The notes under the pieces were generated by a model. It had not been told where the DNA came from, ran no database searches, and saw only the letters and a program-made list of their open reading frames with translations. This document shows positions 7,702 to 14,201 of a stretch of DNA of 36,102 bases, piece by piece (positions within the stretch are counted from its first letter, which is position 1; each line of letters starts with the position of its first letter). Where the stretch lies: assembly GCA_036388295.1 (NCBI GenBank), contig DASVSC010000104.1, positions 1 through 36,102 on the forward strand, in the 5' to 3' direction. Position numbers and translations under genes: made by a program. This DNA is from RYN-431 sp036388295. GTDB lineage: Bacteria > Planctomycetota > Phycisphaerae > Tepidisphaerales > Tepidisphaeraceae.

Positions 7702-8070
7702 TTAGCTCTGGTCCGACTCCTGGTCCAAAGAGTCGCCAGTTGCGCGGTCCAAAGGGACGGGCAGAGCTTCTTTGGGCTGGTCGTCGCCGGTGACCGGAAA
7801 GCCGCCAGCTTTCAGGATCTCAATGACTTCGCGGTCATTAGCCTGGACCGCTTTACGGACCGTCTTCTTGTAGCCGTTTAGTTGGCCCGGCTTCATGACC
7901 GTGGTTCGGCCAAGTGCTTTCATGATGGGGTCGACGACTGCTTGTGCATCGAAGCTCGGGGCCTTCGACTTTTCCCACAGGGCCAACACGATCCGGGCTT
8001 TGTCGGCCACGGTCGGCTGCGGGTTCTTACTTGCTCCGTTACTAAACGAAGGGATCAAAACATCTGGCAT
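7702..8070 (-). CDS. Hypothetical protein, first gene of the leftward operon
   Basis: A 122-residue protein with AAGGAGAG about seven bases before ATG. It is mostly helical (ADKARIVLALWEKSKAPSFDAQAVVDPIMKAL, then KKTVRKAVQANDREVIEILKAGGFPV) with a disordered acidic tail. I do not recognise a family. As the first gene after a 110-bp gap that holds a perfect dyad, it probably heads the early transcript. Confidence 0.6.
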   Translation of the reverse strand: MPDVLIPSFSNGASKNPQPTVADKARIVLALWEKSKAPSFDAQAVVDPIMKALGRTTVMKPGQLNGYKKTVRKAVQANDREVIEILKAGGFPVTGDDQPKEALPVPLDRATGDSLDQESDQS

Positions 8071-8101
8071 ATAGACTCTCCTTCATGGTCCCGTGGTCGC
8101 C

Positions 8102-8118
8102 GCCCGAACCGTTCGGGC
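8102..8118. promoter_or_regulatory. 17-bp perfect dyad, candidate operator
   Basis: GCCCGAAC-C-GTTCGGGC is an 8-bp perfect inverted repeat around a single base, too tight for a good RNA hairpin but typical of a dimer-binding site. It lies about 32 bp upstream of the start at 8070 and downstream of the winged-helix gene at 8181-8765, so it could control the leftward early operon. Confidence 0.4.
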
Positions 8119-8180
8119 TATCGACCTGCCATGGTGGAGGGTTCTACCCTGCGGCTATATCGCCGGCCGTTACGCGGCTG

Positions 8181-8765
8181 TTACGCGGGGTCTTTTTCGA
8201 GTGTGAAGTGCGGGCCGGGCCGTGAAGGCCGCACTAGCGTGATCCATTGCTCGCTCTCCGTATCAATTTTGTTTGGGTAACCAATGCCACGGAGCTTTTT
8301 ACGGATTCGACCGAGAACCTGCCGGATCGCGCCGCCGCTATCCTTCCTCCCCACTTCCATCCAATAATCATTGATTTCCTCGATCGGCACTCGCTGGTTG
8401 CCGGTCTTGGGGTCTAGCGGTGCACGCATCAAGATTTCGAGCAGACCCAGCGGCTCGGGGGTGAGCTTCGCCTTCTTGCCTTTCCAAACGTAGCCGTCTT
8501 CGCAGAGACCCTCTGGCCAGAGCTTCGTCCCATTCTCGAAGCACGAAAGCCATACCAGCTTACCGGCCGCGTTATAGACCGGGATGACTTCGATTGGATG
8601 TTCGCTTGGAAAGATGACGAACGGGTTCAGTCCATTCGACAGGTCCGGGGGGCTGGCCGACTCCACCTCAATGCGAAGGTCATCGGGGATCGGCTGGTCG
8701 GAACTGACCAGATACGCGATTTTCCCTGATTTATCGGTGAGACGCTTGGTGTAGAGGTGACCCAT
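8181..8765 (-). CDS. Protein with C-terminal winged helix, possible element regulator
   Basis: I give the start as ATG 8765 (194 residues). A longer version from TTG 8840 (219 residues) would overlap the divergent endonuclease start by seven bases. The N-terminal ~110 residues are beta-rich with no known motif. The C-terminal ~90 (LTPEPLGLLEILMRAP, VPIEEINDYWMEVGRKDSGGAIRQVLGRIRKKLRGIGYPNKIDTESEQWITLV) follow the pattern of an OmpR/PhoB-type winged helix: Leu-Thr-Pro start, LRKKL recognition helix, then the wing. There is no receiver domain. It sits between the early operon and the integration genes, a usual place for a lysogeny or excision regulator. Function is inferred. Confidence 0.55.
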   Translation of the reverse strand: MGHLYTKRLTDKSGKIAYLVSSDQPIPDDLRIEVESASPPDLSNGLNPFVIFPSEHPIEVIPVYNAAGKLVWLSCFENGTKLWPEGLCEDGYVWKGKKAKLTPEPLGLLEILMRAPLDPKTGNQRVPIEEINDYWMEVGRKDSGGAIRQVLGRIRKKLRGIGYPNKIDTESEQWITLVRPSRPGPHFTLEKDPA

Positions 8766-8833
8766 GGGCCATTGATACCGGCTCGCGAAATACGTGTCAA
8801 TGGAAAGGGTGGAATCCCACTCAAATCTGTTTT

Positions 8834-9445
8834 GTGACAAACAAACAAACGCAAGTCACCTGGATTGATCGCCCCGGTTTATTGCTCCCGCCTTGGCGGG
8901 AAATCCCACTCAGCAATGGCATCGACGTCGCCCTCGTTGACGAAGCAGATTTTGAGCGGTGCATGGAACGGAAATGGCATGCCCATTGGGCACACGGCCG
9001 GCGATACAAATACGCGAGTTGCAACATCACGAAGATCGAAGCCGCGAAATACGGCGTCAACGTCCGTGGCGAGATTACCGAGCGAGACGCCAACGGGCGG
9101 ATCGCCTACACAAGAACAACGCTGCACCAATTCTTAAAGGGACGTCGCCCCGGCTACGTCTTGGATCATAAAAACGGGAATGCCCTGGACTGTCGTTCGG
9201 CGAACCTGCGTTGGGCGACCCACAGAGGCAACTCGGCCAATCAAACGAAACGAGTCGATTGTTCATCGACCTTCAAAGGCGTCTTTTGGTCTAAGCAACA
9301 CAAGGGCTGGGTCGCACAAATCAGACATATCGGTGAACAGTCTTACCTCGGCAAGTTCGAAAATGAGATCGACGCCGCGCGAGTCTACGACGCCGCTGCC
9401 CGCCGCCTCTTTGGTGAGTTCGCTCGCCCCAATTTCCCTGCGTAA
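8834..9445 (+). CDS. HNH endonuclease with C-terminal AP2 DNA-binding domain
   Basis: A 203-residue protein from GTG 8834; the start must lie before IPLSNGIDVALVDEADF (residues ~24-40), the usual beginning of this homing-endonuclease type. The HNH core is at ~98-135 (LHQFL, VLDHKNGNALDCRSANLRWAT, then RGNSANQ), with His112, Asn116 and later Asn residues as likely metal and phosphate ligands. The AP2 domain is at ~146-202 (STFKGVFWSKQHKGWVAQI, then YLGKFENEIDAARVYDAAA). Such free-standing endonucleases are common in phages, where they nick or cut competing DNA. It reads toward the integrase. A defective copy seems unlikely since the motifs are intact. Confidence 0.9.
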   Translation: MTNKQTQVTWIDRPGLLLPPWREIPLSNGIDVALVDEADFERCMERKWHAHWAHGRRYKYASCNITKIEAAKYGVNVRGEITERDANGRIAYTRTTLHQFLKGRRPGYVLDHKNGNALDCRSANLRWATHRGNSANQTKRVDCSSTFKGVFWSKQHKGWVAQIRHIGEQSYLGKFENEIDAARVYDAAARRLFGEFARPNFPA

Positions 9446-9467
9446 CGAACACGTAACGGAGACCGCT

Positions 9468-9605
9468 ATGCACGATGTCTATCTTGTCCGCTCTGAATTG
9501 GCTTTAGTCGCCGGTCGCCTCGATGAGGCCGCCGCGTGGCTTCGGATGCATGACCTCGAACTCGCAATTGTCGCCTTGAGAAGAAAGCAGCACGAACCAA
9601 GATGA
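9468..9605 (+). CDS. Small ORF, 45 residues
   Basis: ATG 9468 has GGAG eight bases upstream. The product is charged and helical (MHDVYLVRSELALVAGRLDE, then AAAWLRMHDLELAIVALRRK). Its TGA overlaps the next ATG as ATGA. No family recognised; support comes from the ribosome site and the overlap. Confidence 0.45.
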   Translation: MHDVYLVRSELALVAGRLDEAAAWLRMHDLELAIVALRRKQHEPR

Positions 9606-9691
9606 TTCATCCCTTCCGATTCGCCGTCCGAGAGTCAGCCCTCTATTTCTATAATGACGTGCCCACGCGGTGCGGCCTACTGACCAACTGA
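9602..9691 (+). CDS. Tiny ORF, 29 residues, coupled to upstream ORF
   Basis: It begins inside the stop of the preceding ORF (ATGA at 9602-9605) and encodes MIHPFRFAVRESALYFYNDV plus nine residues. The coupling is the only support. It could instead be the first part of a longer gene joined to the next frame by a frameshift near 9670. Confidence 0.25.
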   Translation: MIHPFRFAVRESALYFYNDVPTRCGLLTN

Positions 9692-9831
9692 AGCTCACCG
9701 GCGGCACGGCTGACGCCTTCTATTGCACCGTCATCCGGGGCGGCGAGTTGGTTGTCGATGGCGTCGAGATTCCGGTCGCCGATATCGAGCAGGTCCGGTT
9801 CACTAATGGTCTCGTCGCTTTGCCCGTGTGA
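9670..9831 (+). CDS. Small ORF, 53 residues, GTG start
   Basis: It runs from GTG 9670 to TGA 9829-9831 and overlaps the 29-residue ORF by 22 bp. The product has a beta pattern (LKLTGGTADAFYCTVIRGGE, LVVDGVEIPVADIEQVRFTN) and looks more protein-like than a random frame. No ribosome site is visible, so coupling or a frameshift from the previous ORF is plausible. Confidence 0.3.
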   Translation: MRPTDQLKLTGGTADAFYCTVIRGGELVVDGVEIPVADIEQVRFTNGLVALPV

Positions 9832-9840
9832 CACCGGGCA

Positions 9841-10101
9841 ATGCCGCCAAAAGAAAATCGGAATAAGGGGGTAGGGGTCATCGCCGCCGCCGGTATTCCA
9901 TATTGTGTGGCGGAATCTCCGAAACCATCCTCAATTAGCTCACCCGTACCTGCACCAATTACGAGCGGGTTGCCGGCCTGGTCAACTCGGGCCTTTTCAA
10001 CTGCCGACGATCCAGAACAGGGCCTTGTGGACCTACTGGCCGTCGCGATTTTAAAGGCCGTGACCGATGGAAACGACAACAGCCAGAATCACCGTGACTG
10101 A
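9841..10101 (+). CDS. Uncertain small ORF upstream of and overlapping the integrase
   Basis: An 86-residue frame that starts nine bases after the previous ORF and overlaps the integrase start by 35 bp. The end (VDLLAVAILKAVTDGN) looks like a real helix; the middle is Pro/Ser-rich. The opposite strand is also open here (9720-10079), so strand and reality are not settled. If real, it would be co-transcribed with the integrase and could be a small DNA-binding or directionality protein, but no motif shows this. Confidence 0.3.
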   Translation: MPPKENRNKGVGVIAAAGIPYCVAESPKPSSISSPVPAPITSGLPAWSTRAFSTADDPEQGLVDLLAVAILKAVTDGNDNSQNHRD

Positions 10102-12082
10102 TACATTCGTGGCCGGATATATCCGACTGACGCGGGACGAAAGTCTACAGAACAATCTTTCAGCCCCAGCCCAAACCAAGGGCATAAAAGAGTACGCCCA
10201 CCGTGCAAAGCTAGAACCGCTCCGCATCTTCGAGGAGACCAAAGCTGTCGGCGGTGATGTCCCATTTGAGAAGCGACGAGCAGGCCGAGAACTTATCGAA
10301 GCCGTCAAGGCCGGCAAGGTCCGAGCCATCATCGTCAGGGACATCGACCGCCTGACCCGCGACATGGGTTTAGGGCTTGAGCTTTTAGAAATCTGCCGCG
10401 AATCGAACTGCACGATCCACACCTTCACCGGGCAAGTCCAAACTCGATCGGCTAGTGACAGGTTTGCCTATCACGTCAGAAGTGCCGCCGCCGAGTTCGA
10501 GAAGAACCAGACCGGCGACCGAATCCGAAAGGCCCAACGGGAGATGGCGTGCCAGGGTAGGACTCACGGTGTGCCGGCTTTTGGCTACCGGAGTCAGTCA
10601 TGGCATAAAAGCCAACTCATCCGAGAAGGTGCCAGCCCCGAGGATGCAGAATTGCAGGCCGTCACCCTCTATCCGCAACGGCTGAAATGGTACATCTACG
10701 AGCCGGAAGCCGAAATCATCCGCGTGATCTACTCCCTCGCCGCATCTGGTTTGGGTTCGCGCCGCATCGTCTCGGAACTGAACAAGCGGGGTTATCGAAC
10801 AAGGACTGGTGTGCTTTGGTCCACCGAGCGATTGAGCCGGACTATCAACAATCCATCCGCCGCCGGGTTCATCGCCTACGACCTCCAGCTTGAGGAGACC
10901 GGGAAGGTGACGCCGAAACAGAGGCAGGCCCGATTCCAAGGGAAGCACGAGCCGATTATCTCCCTGCAGGAGTGGCAAGCCGTCCAGACCAAAAGACAAT
11001 TCAACAGCACCAGCAATCTGCGGGGTGGCGACCTAAAGCGAGCGAACCGCAAATACCTGCTGTCGGGCATCCTGACTTGCACCTGCGGCTCACCCATGCG
11101 GGGGAAGTCCTCCTCAAAGCGACATTTAAAGGGCTGGTACGTCTGCACTAAGCGGTTCTATCGAGGTCGTGATCCATCAATCGGTGGTTGTGACTCGCCC
11201 GCCAGTTCAATCAACGCCGGCCGGGTGCATGAATCCTTCTGGCCGTACCTGCGGAAGCTGATCGACAGCCCGAACCTCGTGGACCGGACCTTTGAGGCCA
11301 TCCAGCGTGTCGCCCGCGAACAGGCCAAACAGAAGAACAAGGCCGAGGATATCGAAAAGGTGCTGGCCAAGGTCGAGCAGCAGATCGCCCTGTGGTATCG
11401 CCGTCATGACGCCGCATCGAACGAGGCCGAGCAGGATGCGGCGTGGCGTCGGATTGTTGAACTTACCAATGAGAAGAAGGCCGCAGAGAACACGAAAAAG
11501 GAACAGAAGAAGCTCGGCGTCGACCCGGCAGGCATCACCCGCGAGCAGATCGAGTCATATCTGAAGGAAATGGGCAAGAATCTGGCTCATTACGATGGCC
11601 CCGAGGCTCAACAGTACGTACGGAATCTGGTGGATATTCATGGCCTGACGGCCACCATGACCAGCAAGGAAGCGATGACCTTGTCGCTCGGTCTTCGTAC
11701 GCCCGGTGTGCGGTCGGAGATCGTCCAAGCCGCAATCGAGACGCCCATGCCCCTGGATAAGCCGGCGGCGTGGTTGGCCGAAAATCAGGGCAAGCACAAA
11801 TGCGAGCAGTGCGGCAAGCCCGTGACCCTTGTGCGTCATCATTTCTGGCAGGGTATCCCCAAGCACCACGGCAAGTGCTGGACGCGGGAGCTTGCCCGCC
11901 GCCGGAATCACCGGGATGACGGCCTGCTCACCGGTGCGGCTCTGGCCCGCTTGTTTGGCGTGGGAGACTCCACAATTTGCCGCTGGCGTCAGTCGGGCAA
12001 GCTGCCCAAGCCGCTAAAGGGCGATCGGGGGACATGGCTGTGGTCGCGGGAGCAAGTTCTTGATCTGCTCCCGCGACCCTGA
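10067..12082 (+). CDS. Large serine integrase with C-terminal Zn finger and excisionase-like HTH
   Basis: A 671-residue site-specific recombinase. The resolvase domain (~15-160) has YIRLTRDES, where the catalytic Ser of RxS is Thr22 after Arg20. The other active-site text is intact: RDIDRLTRD (~91-99) and EFEKNQTGDRIRKAQ. A recombinase domain follows (~180-300; SRRIVSELNKRGYRTRTGVL), then a zinc ribbon (~335-385; LTCTCGSPMRGK, CTKRF) and a long coiled coil (~395-480). Beyond the usual end lies a second Cys/His cluster (CEQCGKP, then HH and C, ~580-605) and a MerR/AlpA-type HTH (~617-668; TGAALARLFGVGDSTICRWR, then WLWSREQVLDLL). It lies about 550 bp from the comM junction, so it presumably integrated the element there. 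AAAGG precedes the ATG. The Thr substitution may reduce activity. Confidence 0.93.
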   Translation: METTTARITVTDTFVAGYIRLTRDESLQNNLSAPAQTKGIKEYAHRAKLEPLRIFEETKAVGGDVPFEKRRAGRELIEAVKAGKVRAIIVRDIDRLTRDMGLGLELLEICRESNCTIHTFTGQVQTRSASDRFAYHVRSAAAEFEKNQTGDRIRKAQREMACQGRTHGVPAFGYRSQSWHKSQLIREGASPEDAELQAVTLYPQRLKWYIYEPEAEIIRVIYSLAASGLGSRRIVSELNKRGYRTRTGVLWSTERLSRTINNPSAAGFIAYDLQLEETGKVTPKQRQARFQGKHEPIISLQEWQAVQTKRQFNSTSNLRGGDLKRANRKYLLSGILTCTCGSPMRGKSSSKRHLKGWYVCTKRFYRGRDPSIGGCDSPASSINAGRVHESFWPYLRKLIDSPNLVDRTFEAIQRVAREQAKQKNKAEDIEKVLAKVEQQIALWYRRHDAASNEAEQDAAWRRIVELTNEKKAAENTKKEQKKLGVDPAGITREQIESYLKEMGKNLAHYDGPEAQQYVRNLVDIHGLTATMTSKEAMTLSLGLRTPGVRSEIVQAAIETPMPLDKPAAWLAENQGKHKCEQCGKPVTLVRHHFWQGIPKHHGKCWTRELARRRNHRDDGLLTGAALARLFGVGDSTICRWRQSGKLPKPLKGDRGTWLWSREQVLDLLPRP

Positions 12083-12089
12083 ATGCGAA

Positions 12090-12515
12090 CTAAGCTCCCG
12101 CTTCGTCGATGGCACGCCGAATCAACTCGGCAGTTGATGCTCTCGTCGCTTTAAGCCGTTCCACCGCTTCGTTCATCGCTCTGAACTGTTGCTTGGCGTA
12201 TTCCTTGGCTTGCTCCATCTGTTTTTCGACTTCAGGGATAGGCTCAAAGAGCTTTCTCAAATCTTCGGGCACTTCGGGCAGACGCCAACTTGGGGGAAGG
12301 ATTGGGAGCAGCGTCACTGAGTCGCGATCCGGCGTGACGGTAACGGTCAATTCCGGCTCGATACCGGGGGCGGGCGGCTCGAATCCCGCCGTAAGCTTCA
12401 TGAACTCATCAGCAATTACCTTGTTGCAGGCGTCCCGCACCGGCTGTGGGGTAGCCGGTGCGAAAATGAAAAGAACTCTGCCGACTTTCTTCCGCTCGTA
12501 ATCCGTTTTGCTCAT
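12090..12515 (-). CDS. Hypothetical protein beside the attachment junction
   Basis: A 141-residue protein, start at 12515 (MSKTDYERKKVGRVLFIF) with GGAG five bases upstream; an upstream ATG at 12566 would add an odd 17-residue leader. The N-terminal ~90 residues are beta-like with Pro-rich loops (VTVTPDRDSVTLLPILPPSWRL). The C-terminal ~50 form a helix with coiled-coil spacing (IPEVEKQMEQAKEYAKQQFRAMNEAVERL). It converges on the integrase with only seven bases between stop codons. It is probably element cargo or a regulator; no family is recognised. Confidence 0.55.
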   Translation of the reverse strand: MSKTDYERKKVGRVLFIFAPATPQPVRDACNKVIADEFMKLTAGFEPPAPGIEPELTVTVTPDRDSVTLLPILPPSWRLPEVPEDLRKLFEPIPEVEKQMEQAKEYAKQQFRAMNEAVERLKATRASTAELIRRAIDEAGA

Positions 12516-12555
12516 ACCGGCTCCATAGTGGAGAAGTATTGTACGCCGCGAGCCG

Positions 12556-13314
12556 CTAGATATCATGCCGCATCACGTACCCGCCGGTGCAAATGCCCTC
12601 GTTGTAGCCCGCCATGCCGACGAGTGGGGCTTGGCCCGTGCCGGGCGGGCCGATCATCAGCAAATTATGCGACCCTGCGGCGCTGATCGTCAGGGCCCGC
12701 TTCACCGCTTCCTGCCCGCGCACGTCGGCGAAATCCAACGGCGAGTTCACCTGCGACGCCGCGAACGGCCGCCCGTCCAGTTCGTGCGGCAGAATCTCCG
12801 CCAGGCCGCACAAAAACGACACCGCCTGCGTGAGCGTGCCGACGGGAATGACTTCCACGCCTTCCACGACCGCCGCTTCCCGCGCGTTCTCTTCCGGCAC
12901 GATCACGCCGCGAAACCCCTTCGCCCGCGCCAGCATCGCCAGGGACAAGGCCCCTTTGATCTTCCGCACGCGGCCGTCCAGCGCCAGTTCGCCGGCGATC
13001 AGGTAATGCTTGTGCGTTTCCCCGCTGATGCCGCTGGTCGCCCGCAGCAAACCGATGGCGATCGGCAGGTCCAGGCTCGGCCCTTCCTTGCGCACGTCGG
13101 CGGGCGCCAGGTTCACGCTGATGCCGTGGGCGGCGAACTGGAAGCCGCAGTTGATGATCGCGCGGCGCACGCGCTCCATCGATTCCTTCACGGCCGTCTG
13201 CGCCAGGCCGACGAGCGTGGTGCGGCTCATGCCCTGCTTGGTCACGTCGACTTCGATTTCGCACAGCAGCGGGTCGATGCCGACGAGGACGAACGAATGA
13301 ACACGGGCGAGCAC
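12556..13314 (-). pseudogene. comM: comM/yifB 5' fragment, interrupted by the mobile element
   Basis: The ComM/YifB family are AAA+ Mg-chelatase-like ATPases; in Gram-negative bacteria ComM is a branch-migration helicase for natural transformation. The start is GTG 13314 (VLARVHSFVLVGIDPLL), matching the family N-terminus. The N-terminal ChlI-type domain is complete: LVGLAQTAVKESMERVRRAI, NLAPADVRKEGPSLDLPIAI, LIAGELALDGRVRKIKG. The ATPase domain starts normally (DFADVRGQEAVKRAL, HNLLMIGPPGTG) and then changes to QAPLVGMAGYNEG and stops, about 25 residues into element DNA. The Walker A Lys-Thr and the rest of the ATPase are lost, so a full family length near 500 residues is cut to 252. The remainder should lie beyond the other end of the element. 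Confidence 0.92.
12620..12650. other. Inferred attachment junction in comM Walker A region
   Basis: On the reverse strand comM runs ...MIGPPGTG and then gives CAA (Gln, 12631-12633) where Lys of GKT is required, followed by unrelated sequence. The crossover must therefore lie in or just before these codons. Large serine integrases exchange at a 2-bp core, so no long direct repeat is expected. The partner junction is outside the window. Confidence 0.7.
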
Positions 13315-13337
13315 GGCGGCGAGTGTAGTGGGAGCCG

Positions 13338-13442
13338 AGGCGTAAGGGGAAAGACGCAAGGCGTAAGGAACAGATAGAAGCGCCGGCCGCCACACCGGAT
13401 CTCATCCGCCCCTTACGCCTTACGCCTCTCCCCTTACGCCTT
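13338..13442. repeat. Long imperfect inverted repeat upstream of comM
   Basis: Arms of about 32 bp (13338-13368 and 13411-13442) carry the GGCGTAAGG motif twice each and pair with few mismatches around a 42-bp spacer. It lies between the divergent comM and LysE-type genes and touches the upstream regions of both. Confidence 0.75.
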
Positions 13443-13465
13443 CTTCTTTCTTATGCTCGCAGGCC

Positions 13466-14131
13466 TTGCACACGCTGTTCCTGCTCTTTCTCGGCATGGG
13501 CCTTGGCCTGGGCGCGGCGGTGCCGATCGGGCCGGTGAATGTGGAGATCGCGCGGCGCACGCTGCAGCGCGGGCGGCCGGCGGGGCTGGCGCTGGGGTTC
13601 GGGGCCGTCACGGTCGACGTGCTGTTCGCCGTCGCCACGTCGCTGGGGCTGGGCCGCCTGGTGACGAAAGAGCAACTCAGCGGCCCGTTCGGCTACGTCG
13701 GCGTAGCGGTCTGCTTCGTGCTGGCGGCGGGCAGCCTGTACGCGGGCTACCGGGCGTGGAAGCACGGCGTCGATGAGCCGGACGCCGCGACCGATCGAAC
13801 AGCCGACGCCGGCCCCCGCGGGCTGGCCGCCGATTATGCCGTCGGGTTCGGCATGACGGCCCTGAATCTTTACACCTGGATCTGGTGGCTGCTGACGGTT
13901 CCGAACCTGGTCGCGCAACAAGCTGGGGAATCGGCCACCCGTTTGCCGATAATCTATCTCGGCGTCTTTATCGCCGCGTCCGGCTGGGTCGTGGCATTTA
14001 CAACAATGATCAATAAGCTCCGCCGGTTCGCCAGCCGCCGGTGGCACATCGGGGCCGATCTGGCCGGCGGCGTGTTATTGATCGGGTTCGGATTTTACGC
14101 GTTATGGCGTTTGGTCGGGCGGCCTCTATAA
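13466..14131 (+). CDS. LysE/RhtB-family amino-acid exporter-like protein
   Basis: A 221-residue inner-membrane protein with about six hydrophobic segments. The start of the first is GLGAAVPIGPVNVEIARRTL, the LysE-family signature (GPxxxxxxRxxLxxGxxAG), followed by GRPAGLALGFGAVTVDVLFA. The segment MTALNLYTWIWWLLTVPNL corresponds to the family's N-P/T-W region. These proteins export amino acids or related small molecules by proton antiport; the substrate here is unknown. No ATG fits; I take TTG 13466, with an AGG just upstream, but the true start is uncertain. Its 3' end overlaps a TATAAT box that may serve the next gene. The LysE-family call is secure, the substrate is not. Confidence 0.85.
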   Translation: MHTLFLLFLGMGLGLGAAVPIGPVNVEIARRTLQRGRPAGLALGFGAVTVDVLFAVATSLGLGRLVTKEQLSGPFGYVGVAVCFVLAAGSLYAGYRAWKHGVDEPDAATDRTADAGPRGLAADYAVGFGMTALNLYTWIWWLLTVPNLVAQQAGESATRLPIIYLGVFIAASGWVVAFTTMINKLRRFASRRWHIGADLAGGVLLIGFGFYALWRLVGRPL

Positions 14132-14132
14132 T
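14127..14132 (+). promoter_or_regulatory. Possible -10 box for the TolC-like gene
   Basis: A perfect TATAAT lies 70 bp upstream of ATG 14202, over the end of the exporter gene. No convincing -35 hexamer sits at the right distance, so this is tentative. Confidence 0.3.
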
Positions 14133-14201
14133 CCCGGCCTCTCTCGGCGGCCTCTCTCGACGACAGTGGCGTCTGACACAGGGTTCATGGAGTGATCGCT
14201 T

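Larger units (their letters stand above)
1..12633. mobile_element. Integrated phage-like element (right-hand part), inserted in comM
   Basis: The right boundary is set by the point where the reverse-strand comM reading frame loses family similarity, at the codon after Walker A GPPGTG (12631-12633). The left boundary is beyond position 1, so the element is longer than 12.6 kb. Inside are a serine integrase next to the junction, tail-fibre-type proteins, a replication-initiator-like protein, an HNH-AP2 endonuclease and a possible late sigma factor, with many short tightly packed or overlapping genes. No capsid, terminase or portal gene is visible, so a complete prophage, a defective one or a satellite are all possible. 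Base composition is more mixed than in the chromosome to the right. Confidence 0.85.

Noticed and set aside
9720..10079. 119-residue minus-strand frame upstream of the integrase
   Set aside because: No ribosome site and less consistent with the rightward ORF chain; not fully excluded.
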